This document shows positions 23,737 through 35,044 of a DNA stretch of 64,000 nt, piece by piece. Location of the stretch: contig OZ038423.1 in NCBI GenBank assembly GCA_964036155.1, forward strand, positions 72,865,249-72,929,248. The letters run 5' to 3'. Made by a program: the position numbers and the translations under genes. The first letter of the stretch is position 1; every line of letters starts with the position of its first letter. The notes under the pieces are model-generated. The model saw nothing but the letters and a program-made list of their open reading frames with translations. It did no database searches and was not told where the DNA came from. Source of the stretch: Diploscapter coronatus (Eukaryota > Nematoda > Chromadorea > Rhabditida > Rhabditidae).

Positions 23737-26700
23737 CTACCTAAATGGGTTAAAATAAAAAAAGACAACGAGCCCCACCATATAAAGTGCAGATACGAAA
23801 TAGAAAAATGCTGCAGGTAAAGATATCGAATTTGACAGCTATCGACAGTTTTAAACTAACGAAATCGTAGTGTCGAAAATCTAACAATGGCTTATGAAAT
23901 CATAAAGAGTAGATTCCTTCAGTTCTATGAATAGATAGAGCGCTTATCTCGTTGAAGAAAAACGAGTTATTACGAAACAGAATGTAAGATAAACTTTGGT
24001 CGGTAAGTCTGAACGCATAGAGAATAGGCAGAGAAGGTAACAAGCCAATTGCCAGTCGTACATATCACGCGCTATCAAAAGTCGATCTTTGCAAGAAAAA
24101 AGAGCAGAAAGTCAACTCGCATACGAGTATAAATCGGAGTTATATCCTCTCTGGGGCTTTACTCAATTACTTTACAGAACAAGCAAGGCTATTGTGCTGA
24201 ATGAGCCCTGGAAAAAATACAGGGATTTTAAAGCCTTACGCAAATTAGTACTAATTACAAATTAATGAAATTTTTATTTATTCAAGAAAAATTTGGAAAC
24301 ACTAGAAGAGCTATAAAAGGGAGCGAAAAGTAAAGTTTTTTGTTGAAATTTTCTTCGAGTAGTGTGAATTTTTCAAGCCGAAAAAATGTTACATTTCGGT
24401 GAAAAACTCGGCGATTTGTGAGAGTTGAAGCGAAAAAAATCGAGCCTGAAAATGGAAGGGGAAATGAGAGTTTGGAGGGGAAAAGACGAAAAGGAGGAAG
24501 GTAAAATAGGCAGGAGGCTCGAAGCTAAACGTTTCCGGTATTCATTCAATCGAGCAATCGCTTCTTCTGAGGAAAGGCTGTTTGAAAAAGCTACCTAATT
24601 AATCCCAACAACAATGAATAGAAATCCAATGCTCATACATCAGAAAATAAACACAAAGTAATAAAAATAATTTTAAAAAAATAAATCACGCGATAAACCA
24701 CTTATCCGCATCAAAAAATAACCACTCTCACGAAATTGTGCCCTCAAAAATCGCATTAAAACGTCTGCCTCGAAAATTAGAAAATCTTGGGAGAATACGC
24801 GAGGAGCAAAAATTATTTCACATAGAAAAAAGCTGAAATCTCATCAAAAATGTGCGAAATTAAAATGCCATTCAAGTGAGAACTTTCGGTGGTCGCCCCT
24901 GGCAACGCACATTTGGTAAGTCGAATTGACGGGTTCAATAGAGTACGGAAAGGGGGAATAATGGGAGGAATCTGAAGAAGAAGAATAAGTGAAGGAAGTC
25001 AGCAGAACGCAGATAGTTGAGTGACATTTACCTGACTTGCCTTTTTGGGCTGTAAATGTTCAGACGATTACTTTTATGGGATAAAGAAGCATTTTAGCAA
25101 GGACGACTTTAGATAGCATCAAAGTTTATGCTTTCTTGAAGATAAGTTCCGCCAAACACAATTGATAAAATTCATCGATTTAGGATTTTAATGAAAGCAA
25201 GAAATGTGGATCGAAAAGCACTTTAAGAAAGACATTTTGTGTGTCGATCTTGGGGGCCGTTCTCAATGCATACATTATGAGCTCATCTCACATCACATTC
25301 ATGCTCACTCTTTGAAGGTGTAACACAATTACATAGCATCTATATTACTAAAGTAGACTTCAATCAAAAGCTCAAATTGACGTTCCTCGAAAAACGTAAG
25401 GGCGCAACATTTTCGACGGTTCGCCATGTTCTAATTGCTCATCGTTCGTTAAGTTGGCGCTGACGCGCCAGCCTACCCCACTCTTCGTGGAACTTGTATC
25501 GTCAACTGTCGAAAATGTTGCGCTCTGACGTTTACGTTAACCTTCACCGTCACAACGTTAAGGGCGCGTTCAGACTTTGTTCATTAGAGACATTCGTGTC
25601 ATACGCAGACAATCGCTTTAGGAAAATTTTTATAAATATTTATTCAAAGAGAAGACACACCAAGTGAATATTTTCATACAGTTCTCAAGTGTAAAAATAA
25701 CTTACTATGAAAAGTTTGTCCTTATTTTAGCCTACTAACTAACAAAACACAAGCATTATTGTATTTATCATACCCATGAACCCTGAAATCCAAGGCGAGA
25801 AAATGAATGAAATAATTTACGAGAAATCGGTCTGGATTTGAGAAGAAATAATAGGATGTTTCGGAAAAAAACAACCAACAAAAAGAATCAATTTGCATTC
25901 ATTTCTACTACCAGATAAAAGTGATAAAATAGGCTTCTTTAAAAGTCCAGTCACTTTTAGTTTTACAATTTTTTGGTATGGGAACGTAGTCGGATAGAAA
26001 TGGGGTTTATATGATATCAAAATACTTAGTTCATTTGAGAGACCATTTTGATACTATACACACCCTAATTAATCCATCGTTTTCCATATACCAATAGAAA
26101 TCGCAAAATGAAAAGAGTGAATTTTCAAAAAGTCATAAAACCGAATAGAATAGGGAGGAATGAGGCAGTAAAAAAATTGGGAAAACATGGCTAGGACCGC
26201 ATAGTTGAAGGATGAAAAAATTACGAGAAGAATAGCTGATAATTGCAAATTGTTTACGAAAACGAAATAAATCATTCCGCGTTTTATAAAACGAATTCTG
26301 CCATGTATTGCAATAAAAGTTTCGAAAAAACGAAGAAATTCATTGTTCGTGAACTGGTAGTCGGGAAATACTTGACCTATTTTATATTGGATCGTCCAAT
26401 AAATTCTTGAAATCTTTAAAAAATTGACATTCTCTGATGATAAATAAAAGGCGGAAGATGGATGTAAATTTTTTGATTTTAAAAACTTATCGGATCAGCC
26501 AATAGTTTTAGGTTCGCTTTAATCCCACTATCAGCATTAATGAATTACAAAAAGAGGGGTCGATTCTCACAAAATAATACTCGGATGATAGCCTTTTTTC
26601 ATGAGCATAAGGCATTTTGAAGGGGCTGACTTACAGAGAAAAAGATTGGAAGAAAAGAGAAATTTAGGGAAATGCCGAAAAGTTAGCATATTTTATGCAT

Positions 26701-27206
26701 TGAATCGGGGGGAATTTGTTACTTGCAGAGAAAGAAAACTTCTACAAAAAATTTGTTTTTGTATGGTTCTTATTTCAAAAGAAGAAAATCACTTTCACTC
26801 AAGTATTACCGTTTTCCCACAAATTGCAGCTTTTTTTTTGCACTTCTCTGCGCTCTCTCGCTTATCGCTCAAGAAAAAGCAAAAATCCGACTCACTATCT
26901 ACCATGCCACACTGCCATGAAGAGAAACACGCTTCCTAGCATCATGTGCTTGGACAGTATAGGATAGAGAGCGTTGAAAATGAGATTCTGAGAAGCTCGA
27001 AAAAGTTGCAATTTCTGGAAAAACGGGGTAATAACTAATTTATAAAAAAACAAAAATCAGGTGAGTCGAGTCATTTTCGAACTATTTTTCCAGAAAAGCT
27101 GACTCTTAGATATCAGAAAATTGATAAAAACATAAGAGAGTGACTTGTTACCGGTAATCGAATCGGCTTTTGATCAGTGATTGATCAGATTGACTTGATA
27201 GGGAAC
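23737..27206. other. Intergenic stretch
   Basis: Between the 5' end of the ARMC9-like gene and the 3' end of the TMED10 gene, both on the minus strand. No exon chain was found. I looked here for exons encoding the missing LisH domain of ARMC9 and saw none. It contains one hairpin element at 25402-25533. Confidence 0.5.
25402..25533. repeat. Hairpin / MITE-like element
   Basis: GCGCAACATTTTCGACGGTT on the left returns as the reverse complement of ACTGTCGAAAATGTTGCGC on the right. The middle holds a small palindrome (GGCGCTGACGCGCC). Non-coding and GC-richer than its surroundings. Confidence 0.55.
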
Positions 27207-28895
27207 CTAGTCGATGAGCTTCTTGGACTTGAAGTAGTTGCGGAGGAAGATGACCTGCCAGGCTGCAAGACCCAGTAGACACAACATCGAGAACACCGAC
27301 AGGTACAGCACGCGGCTGTTCGTCGATTCTGGAAAATTAGAACTAGAAAATTTGATAGAAAATAAAAGCCCTAACAAAGATGGTTAAAATTTCAATAAAA
27401 GAGAATCAAAGGATACTTCAGTCAAGATCTTTATCTATTCACTGCATGTTATTCATTCGTTTCAATGAATGCTTGATTCCGATAAATTCGAAAAAATTAT
27501 ATTGAAATTTAGCGTTTTTGGCGAGCAATTTCCTGGGGGATGAAAATGATAAAATCTCACCATTAGTATTCCTCATTTCCTCCTCGCGCTGCCTCATGAA
27601 TGCGAAGTCCTTGACGATCGACTCGGCCAGATCTTCCAATCGACGCAGTTCAACCTGAAAGGTAAAATAATAAGATCAGTTTTAGAGGATTTTTCCAAGT
27701 GAATGATTTTTGCACGGCCTTAGAAGCTTTATTCTTTGAAAATAGTGAGGAAAAACGAGATACAAAGAGTTCGATTTTACTCTTCCCATGATTAAAATAA
27801 ATACAGGACGTTTTCAAAGAATAAGCCTTGTAAGGCCGTGTTTGTGGGCCCCTTGTAGTTTCTATCCTTTTTTCTTTTATCATATTATTTATCAGAAAAG
27901 AGTAGTGTTGGTAAGAGGGTAATAGCTACAGGAAACCTGATTTGTGAATTTTCATCGAATTTCATGAAAATATACCTCAAGAGGCTTCAACTTCTCAGCC
28001 TTGGCGATGTCGTCATAGTTCTTCGCCTCCACGCCGTGCTTCATCGTCAGCGAGACTTCGCGCTTCTCGTGACGACCTAGAAAATAACTTATTTTCAAGA
28101 ACTTTAGACCTTTCCTAAGAGACATGTTCTCTAGATGTGATTTTATGGGCTTGTGGAAGTTTTTATCAAAAACTAACAAAAAGTTGCTGCAAATCCTAAT
28201 TTTATGATAAATCTTGGAAATAAAGAGGGGCGTTAAAAAAGGCCCATCATTTTTTCTAAATTGACCTTGAGGAGCATGATTGGACAGGCAGATCTCGAAC
28301 ACGTCGTACTCGTCAGCAGTGAACGCGAATTTGCCCTTCAGATCGTTGAAATTCTCACGCTTATAGAGCGTGTGGCCACGCGTGTCCGTCACCTAGAAAA
28401 TTGCTACATCTTCAAAAATTGATTTTTAATCCATTTCACAAATTCAATCATTTTGGACTTCTTGAAAGTCTGAGTTTTTCTTCTACTAAAATTATTCCAT
28501 TTCAAGCCTATTCAATTTATACAAACTTTCAATGTCCGAACTGACGAAGATATAATCAGACTTGCAAATGAATAATCGCAACCAGAATTGCGGTAGAAAA
28601 ATCTCAAGTCTGAACTTTGGAAGAAACTAATTTTTTCTTTAAATTCGGCACTTTTCAAGAAAAAAACTCACGTGAATGCTGCCCGTGAAGCCGATGCCTT
28701 CCGAGAATTCATACTCTCCGGTCACCACGATGTTCTTGTGGATTTCTTCCTGAACAATTTTCAAAATTACTTCTTCGGGTTTTTGAAAACGAAACAAAAA
28801 ACCTTCAGGCATTTTCGGTCGTTGGCCGGTACGTAGAAACTGATGGCGCAGGCCGAACTGAACAACAGCGCCACAATCGCCACGCACTTCATCAT
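27207..28895 (-). CDS. tmed-10: p24 family cargo receptor TMED10
   Basis: Six exons (28803-28895, 28672-28749, 28266-28392, 27976-28076, 27561-27654, 27207-27328), 204 residues, the usual p24 length. A signal peptide ([17 protein letters not shown]) is followed by a GOLD domain with its cysteine pair (RKCLK and FEICLSN), a coiled-coil stretch ([20 protein letters not shown]), one membrane helix ([21 protein letters not shown]) and the cytosolic tail [10 protein letters not shown]. The aromatic and KK signals of that tail bind COPII and COPI coats. p24 proteins cycle between ER and Golgi and sort cargo, notably GPI-anchored proteins. The tail places it in the delta (TMED10) subgroup. Two ATG codons start the frame; the first is taken. 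The gene diverges from rpl-32 across about 1.05 kb. Confidence 0.93.
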
Positions 28896-29950
28896 CACTC
28901 TGGTACTTTTCTGGAAGATTAGAACTTTACAAAAAAATAACCGAAAAAGCGAAATGCGGAAACTTTATCTTCAAAAAACAATAGGCAAAAGACGGCAGTT
29001 TTGCATTTTTTCTATCTCGAATCTTTTTATTTCTAGAAGACTAGAGGTTGTAGATTTTACGAATAGAGTAAAAAGAGGTAAAAATGAAGAAAAGTATGAA
29101 ATTTTGCGGAACAGTGCCACATAAATATCGATGTGCAAAAGTGCGTAGATTACACCGTGTCAGTGCGGTGACGTATCCATTTTTGAACGGGAGAAAGAAG
29201 GTATCAAAAATGTGTTAATTTTTAACATTTCTGAGAAAATTTTACAATCCTTCAGAGGCTTTCTTCCCTAGAAAACCCCAACAGAAAATCCAAGAAAATT
29301 TTGAGAGAGAGAAATGGAGCTTTCGATTTCAAACGAAGATTTCAACGAGTTTCTCGACTCCACTTCATGACTTTCTTAACTCTTTGATTGGTTACGATAG
29401 CAGGTGGTCGAAATTTCATTCTTCACTAAGATTCTGAGCAAAACTTATCGAGGAAACCCGAGAAATCCCAACGAAAGAATGGTAAAGTGGCCAGAAGCGA
29501 TGAATATAAAATACTGTGTCAGTGCATTGCAGAAGGGGGCGGAGACTTGGCCTAAAATATTTTGTCCGATGCATTTATTTAATTTTTCAATTATCTTTTG
29601 TTAATTGCTCTAGTTACCACCCGTTAGTTATCCAAAATTACCCCCAATTATCTAGGATTAATTACCCACCATAATTACCTGGTTTAATAGGCCGTTTATC
29701 TATTTTTTCCGTCGGTTTATTTTGTCGAAATAAATTCGCATTTTTACTTGGTTTTTTTTTACAATTGGAAAGTTCGTTATTTCGGAGATCTGCTATTTGG
29801 AAAGTTCGGTCCGTTTTGAGCAGTAACGGTGTTGGGAGAGAAGAACAGCAACATGAGAACTTTCCGAACAACTAGTCTCCAAACTAGTGGTCGTTCTAAG
29901 ATGCCTTTTCTCGCTTTCACAATTTGATTTATTCCCAGTTCAGGGTAAAG
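28896..29950. promoter_or_regulatory. Divergent intergenic region between tmed-10 and rpl-32
   Basis: The two start codons face away from each other across 1,055 bp, so both promoters must lie here unless 5' exons are elsewhere. A CCAG acceptor-like site stands just upstream of the tmed-10 ATG. No specific promoter motif is claimed. Confidence 0.4.
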
Positions 29951-30959
29951 ATGGTGAACGTCGCCGGAACGAAAGTGCGAATCGTCAAGAAGAAGGTCAC
30001 CAAGTTCAAGCGCCATGAGTCCGACAGGTTGGGAATTAAATTTTGTAAATTCTTTGAAAAATCGAACTTTATAATCGTTGAAGAAAAGTTTATTGAACTT
30101 GGAAAAGAGGGATCATGTCTTGGAAAGTAGGAATAACTTGCACCGAAAATTCTTGTTTTGACATTTCTCATAATGCTCTTTCAATGGTTTGGAAAGATAG
30201 AGAAGCTATTTTTGAAAAAAATTATTTTTAGATATCACCGCGTGCGTCCGAGCTGGCGTAAGCCGAAGGGTATCGACAACCGCGTGCGTCGTCGCTTCAG
30301 AGGAATGCAGGCCATGCCCTCCATCGGCTTCGGCTCCGACAAGCGCACTCGACACGTCCTGCCCAGCGGATACAAGAAAGTCCTCGTCAGGAATGTCAAG
30401 GTAGACATTTTTCAAACATTTCAAAAATATATTAAGGCCGTAAATTCTTTTTCGCAAGATTTGAATCCAAATTTCATTTTTATGTTTCTAAAAACTGAAA
30501 AAAAAAACCAGAAGAGTCGAGAAACCAAATCCTATCTTCTTTCCCATCAATTTATTCTTCGAAATTTGAAAAAGAACTTTTCTTCATGAAGATATGAATT
30601 TGAGAAAAATTGCAGGATCTGGACATGCTGTTGATGCAGTCGTACAAGTACATCGGAGAGGTCGGCCACGCAGTCTCCTCCAAAACGCGCAAAGCCATCG
30701 TTGAAAGAGCTGCTCAGGTACAACTCTTTCTACTTTATTTTTTCCTTAGAAGCTTTCTCAGTTTTTTTTTTTTTCAAACATTGCTATAATTGACTTTTCT
30801 GTAAAATGTCTCGGGAAAATCAACAAATCGAGTCTCCAATCATTTTTCATCAAAGATCAAGTTTTGAACTGATTTTTTCAAAAAATGTTTTATTTTTTGC
30901 AGCTGAACATTCGATTGACGAACGGCCACGCACGCATCCGCACGGAGGAGTCCGAGTAG
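29951..30959 (+). CDS. rpl-32: Ribosomal protein eL32 (L32)
   Basis: Four exons (29951-30027, 30232-30400, 30616-30717, 30903-30959) encode 134 residues, the normal length. It starts [20 protein letters not shown], contains [20 protein letters not shown] and [19 protein letters not shown], and ends [14 protein letters not shown]. These are hallmark eL32 segments, so identity is secure. eL32 is a structural protein of the large cytosolic ribosomal subunit. Codon use is strongly GC-biased relative to the introns, as expected for a highly expressed gene. An AATAAA-type signal lies about 120 bp downstream. Confidence 0.98.
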
Positions 30960-31491
30960 ACGGGGATGGCTAGTTGAATTGCGGCTGGTCGAATGGCCGA
31001 GTGGTATGGTCTGCTCCCCTTCCAACCTCTTTGTTTTTCACCTTTTTCTTCAATTCCTTACCATTTTTTGTTTGTTATAAATAAATTGTTATTACTCGGA
31101 AATTTCATTGATGCAAGAAAAGTTCGTTGGAAGATTGGTTGAATTTTTGAGGCTGATTTTGTGAAGGAGATTGATAGAGGTTCAAAAAGCCGGGGTTGTA
31201 GACGGTAATAAATTGCAAGCAGCGGAAAGATGTTACGAAGAGACATCGTCAAGTAGGACGAGGCTTACGGTATTCTAAAAAATAATAATTTCCTTCTATG
31301 AAGTCGCATTTTTGCTCAGTATTTTATGAAAAACCTCCAATTTTTCAATGATCAAGAATGGATAGTTCTGAGATTGGGATTTTTTTCTTTCAATTCGTAA
31401 ATTTCATGGTGTCGTAGGGAGTGAGCTATCTTTTCACACTATTTCTTCCTACTTTCTCCCCCTTTTCTATCTCTAACTATAGCGCACGTCA

Positions 31492-32539
31492 TCAAGTCAT
31501 TTTAATAGTAAAAATGTTCATTCTATGGCCGGGATGATCAGTTTTATTCTGCTTCGTAATACCTGTGCTTGTGCTTCTCGCAGTGTTGGTGAGCGTCTGC
31601 TCTTTGCTCTGTCTCCGCTCATCCACCTTCTGCTGAGTCTGCTGCTGAAGTTGTGGCTGCCTTTCCCCGGTCACTTCGTTTGGCTGGAAACTGCTTGTCT
31701 CGTTGCGCCCGTTCAAGGCCTCCATCGATCTGAACACCTGAAATAACTGATTCTGCTGGGGTTTTCATTTTGTTTGACCATCGTGATCATTAGCAAATCT
31801 CAACGAGAATGATTGCTTTTAAATTTCGGGAAAAAGAAACATTTCTGCTCGTCGTGTCTTAATGAATTGAAGCATCAAATTTATCCTCAAAAAATTTAAT
31901 ACCCTATCAGGGGATCCCCTATGCCGCACATTGTTCCTGTAGAAGCTCTCGACAGCGATGTAGCGAGCGATTCTGTTGTAGTCCTCGTGATCGGACAGCA
32001 TCGTCGGGAACGATGTGCTGAATGCGTCCGTCGCCATATTCGTCGAATATTTCTAAAATGACATTCTGAGACCTTCTATATTTGTCATTTGCCAATCATT
32101 ATTGCATCGTCTGTATTTACCATCGAATAGGGAGATAGTAATTCTGGTGAAAGAAGAGATAAAGAAATCCAATAACAAATACAGAAGGCCTTTTCTGACC
32201 TCTTTCAGTTTTGGATTTAAGATTTAAAACAATGTTTTCGTTGCTGATTAACGCAAATGACAACTTCAATCAATTCATTTCTTTTAGATGGTTGAGTTTG
32301 AATATTATCTATCGAAAAAAAAACTCATCGAACTTTTCCTTTTTGCTATATCGATTCATGAAAGGTTAATTTGTTGAAGTTCGCCTTTTGAAGATCTTTC
32401 ATGTTCATTTTACCTGCTCCTTGTTGCAATGGTACTTGGCGATGTGTTTGTAGATGACGTAGATAGAGACTCCGAGGAGAATGATGGCATTGAGCACCCA
32501 GGGCAACCAGAACATGGTTGTATAGGTTAGCGAAACCAT
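31492..32539 (-). CDS. Small single-pass membrane protein, unknown
   Basis: Three exons (32414-32539, 31903-32052, 31492-31737) in consistent phase 0 encode about 173 residues. One strong membrane helix lies near the N-terminus (MFWLPWVLNAIILLGVSIYV), followed by a basic flank (YKHIAKYH), a middle part (SDHEDYNRIARYIAVESFY) and a hydrophilic Gln/Thr-rich tail (QPQLQQQTQQKVDERRQ). There is no cleavable signal peptide, so it is probably a type III membrane protein with a cytosolic C-terminus. I do not recognise the family. It converges on rpl-32 and diverges from the secreted orphan at 32896. Splice borders and phases are good, so the gene is likely real. Confidence 0.65.
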
Positions 32540-32895
32540 CGTTAATCAGGAGGACGAAGGGAAGAGAAGACGACCGGATGGAAGATTGTCGTCGCGAGAA
32601 ATTACTTTGAACCATTTCGATGAAATTCAGCTAATATCCAAATTCTAATTGGTTTCCAGGCCTTAAAGTTTTGGACGAAGATCTTCTTCATATCAAGGTT
32701 TGTTGACTGAAAAAATAATTATACCTCAAATCCTTCCGCACTTCCAACATCAATGTTCATGACAGAAGCACAAAGTACACCAAAGGTTTCATTTCAACTC
32801 ATCATCATTGCGAAATCGATTACTCGATATCTCTCGATTATCGTTCTGTACCTCATTCTCTAATTCTCTCATTTCCTTTCCCAATCTACCTCACA

Positions 32896-34627
32896 ATGAA
32901 ATCGATTCATCTCGTGGCGATTCTTTTCACAGCTAAATTTTGTATTGATTATGCAAATGCAGGTAGTTTTTTCCTAGAATAAGAGTAATGAAGCGACTTT
33001 GAGAAAGCAAACCTGAGTCCGAATCTATGAAACAAGCTCGACTGTATCATGGAGCCATAAGTGGAATTTTGAGAGATCTCGGTAAGCTGAAAGAGGAATT
33101 AACAATTTTTCAAAGGTCTTTGAGTTCATTGCCTTACTTCTTCGAGATGATAGGCTACAAGATACTCAAGTTGCATTTCATCTGAACTTTTTCAATATAA
33201 AAATAACTTCTATACCGTTGACCAACAAGACCTCGAATTTCAGAAGATGAACGGAAGGAGATCTTCTCAACAGGCCGATGGGTGGGCACTCGAGTCTGGT
33301 CGGCCGCCAGTGCTCTGCTCAATTCCGCTTACTTTCTGTCAATTGAAGCTGCCAAGAAAGTAACGATGATTTTAAATCAATCTGTAGAGCTCATAACACC
33401 ATCTTAAACTATTCGCATAACACTTCATGCCGCTTCCGATTTGGCTGGTTTTTGGACCAAAGGGGTATTCCATGACGCTAATCGCGAATCAGGAGTAGTT
33501 AAGAAGTGTTAACGAACGACAGTTCAGACAGGAAATCGTGAACATTATTTTGCACTGCAGAAAACTTGCATGCAAAATTGAAATCAGAAATTAGCATGCA
33601 TTACTTCTCTGCTTTCCTCTTCTGCGCGGAACGGCATATACTTTTTCCTGATGCACCGGTTTCTAATTTTTCAAGAGTCAAAAATCACTTTTGGTTTTGA
33701 ATTTTTCAAGTTCTGACTTCCGTCCAGCCCTGTTTCAAACCGAACTGCGAACATCCCTGTTTTTTTTAATTGAGATTCAAAACAATTTGATTCTTCATTA
33801 GTTTGACCACGAACGACCTCGGCTCGTCGCCGAATTCGAAGAACTGAACAGAGGAATGTTGAAACTCTGCAGATACTTGAAGGGCAGGAATCTGGGTGTG
33901 GATGAAGTTGATGGCACATTGAGAATAAAGCTCAAAGAGGAAGACCTTTTCGAAAACGGTATGAACTAAAATTACGGGATTTTTCAGATGCACATGAATA
34001 ATTTAAATTTTAGGAACTGAAGCTCAAACTCCCTCATCGATGCGAGCTTTGCCAATTATAACTGTCTTGTTCAATCACAATTACAATAAATCCCTCATGA
34101 TAAACAAGTACATCGAAACCTGTCAGAAATATGACGGAATGAAGATCATCAAGGTTCAAATCAGCTTTTCAAAGAAAAATTGAAATCTCCAGGAATACGC
34201 TAGGAGTCTCGACTTTGCTGCTGGAGTTGAAGTGCACTCGCCGCTGATTGTTCTGGCTGAATTGGTAAGCCAAATTTTAGGGTCTTTTTGAAAGATAGCA
34301 ATCGGAAGAGTAGTCGTTAAATTCAGAGAAAAGTTTCAAGAAACGAATTGCTAGCAAATTTCAGGCCAGAATAGAAGCTAGAGCCACTACAGATAGATTG
34401 GCGATGTATTCCATGTCTGTTTCCTACATGGAATGTCTAGCTTTGAGCCAGAAGCATAAACTTGTGAAAGAGCCACCTAAAGTAGTCCTTATCCTTCGAA
34501 TCAAGAAAAGTCAACCTTGTTCCAGAGAATCGGTGAACTACATCCGCATGTCGTTACGTCACTCAATATTCTACAGAAGAAATACCTCACCGGGGCTGGG
34601 CATTTGAAAACTCATCGGGAACTTTGA
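32896..34627 (+). CDS. Secreted or lumenal protein of unknown family
   Basis: Eight exons (32896-32962, 33004-33081, 33244-33359, 33802-33958, 34014-34153, 34193-34264, 34365-34481, 34526-34627) give about 282 residues. The start MKSIHLVAILFTAKFCIDYANA is a signal peptide. The mature part is mostly helical and acidic/basic mixed (RLYHGAISGILRDL, FEELNRGMLKLCRYLKGR, LAELARIEARATTDRLAMY), with few cysteines and no membrane helix. The last intron (34482-34525, 44 bp) could be read through in frame, but splicing it gives the more natural tail ELHPHVVTSLNILQKKYL. No family recognised. The RAD17 gene starts 418 bp downstream on the same strand. Confidence 0.7.
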
Positions 34628-35044
34628 TCTTCATTTTTCTTACCGCTAGATTTGTATTAGGGTTGTAGTAATGGGTTTGGAATTATAATTCCAACATTTG
34701 TTGAGACAATCAAATTTTATTGGACTCTCGAATAAACTTCTGGAACTTTTGAATATTTTTTTCTCGAAATGTCCATTGCATAGTTGACACACAAGTAACG
34801 GCTTCATAGGAGTATATATTTTACTCATTTCCTCTGCAATTTCCCGATAACGATTGCAAAAAAATCTCTAAAGAAAAACCTCGAAAACTAGGAAAGGGGA
34901 AAAAACGAAAAAGCGACAAAAAGAGGAATGAGCGCATTTACCGACAAAGTGTCGTCATTCTACGCATTGCATTTCTCTCGTATTTTTGAACTTTTGTCTT
35001 CATTTTCGCCGGATTTTTCGATTTATCGGTTTTATTTCCAGCAG

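Noticed and set aside
30985..31015. TGGCCGAGTGG after the rpl-32 stop resembles a tRNA-Ser/Leu A box.
   Set aside because: No B box (GGTTCGAATCC-like) or acceptor stem follows within tRNA distance; it is part of the rpl-32 3' UTR.
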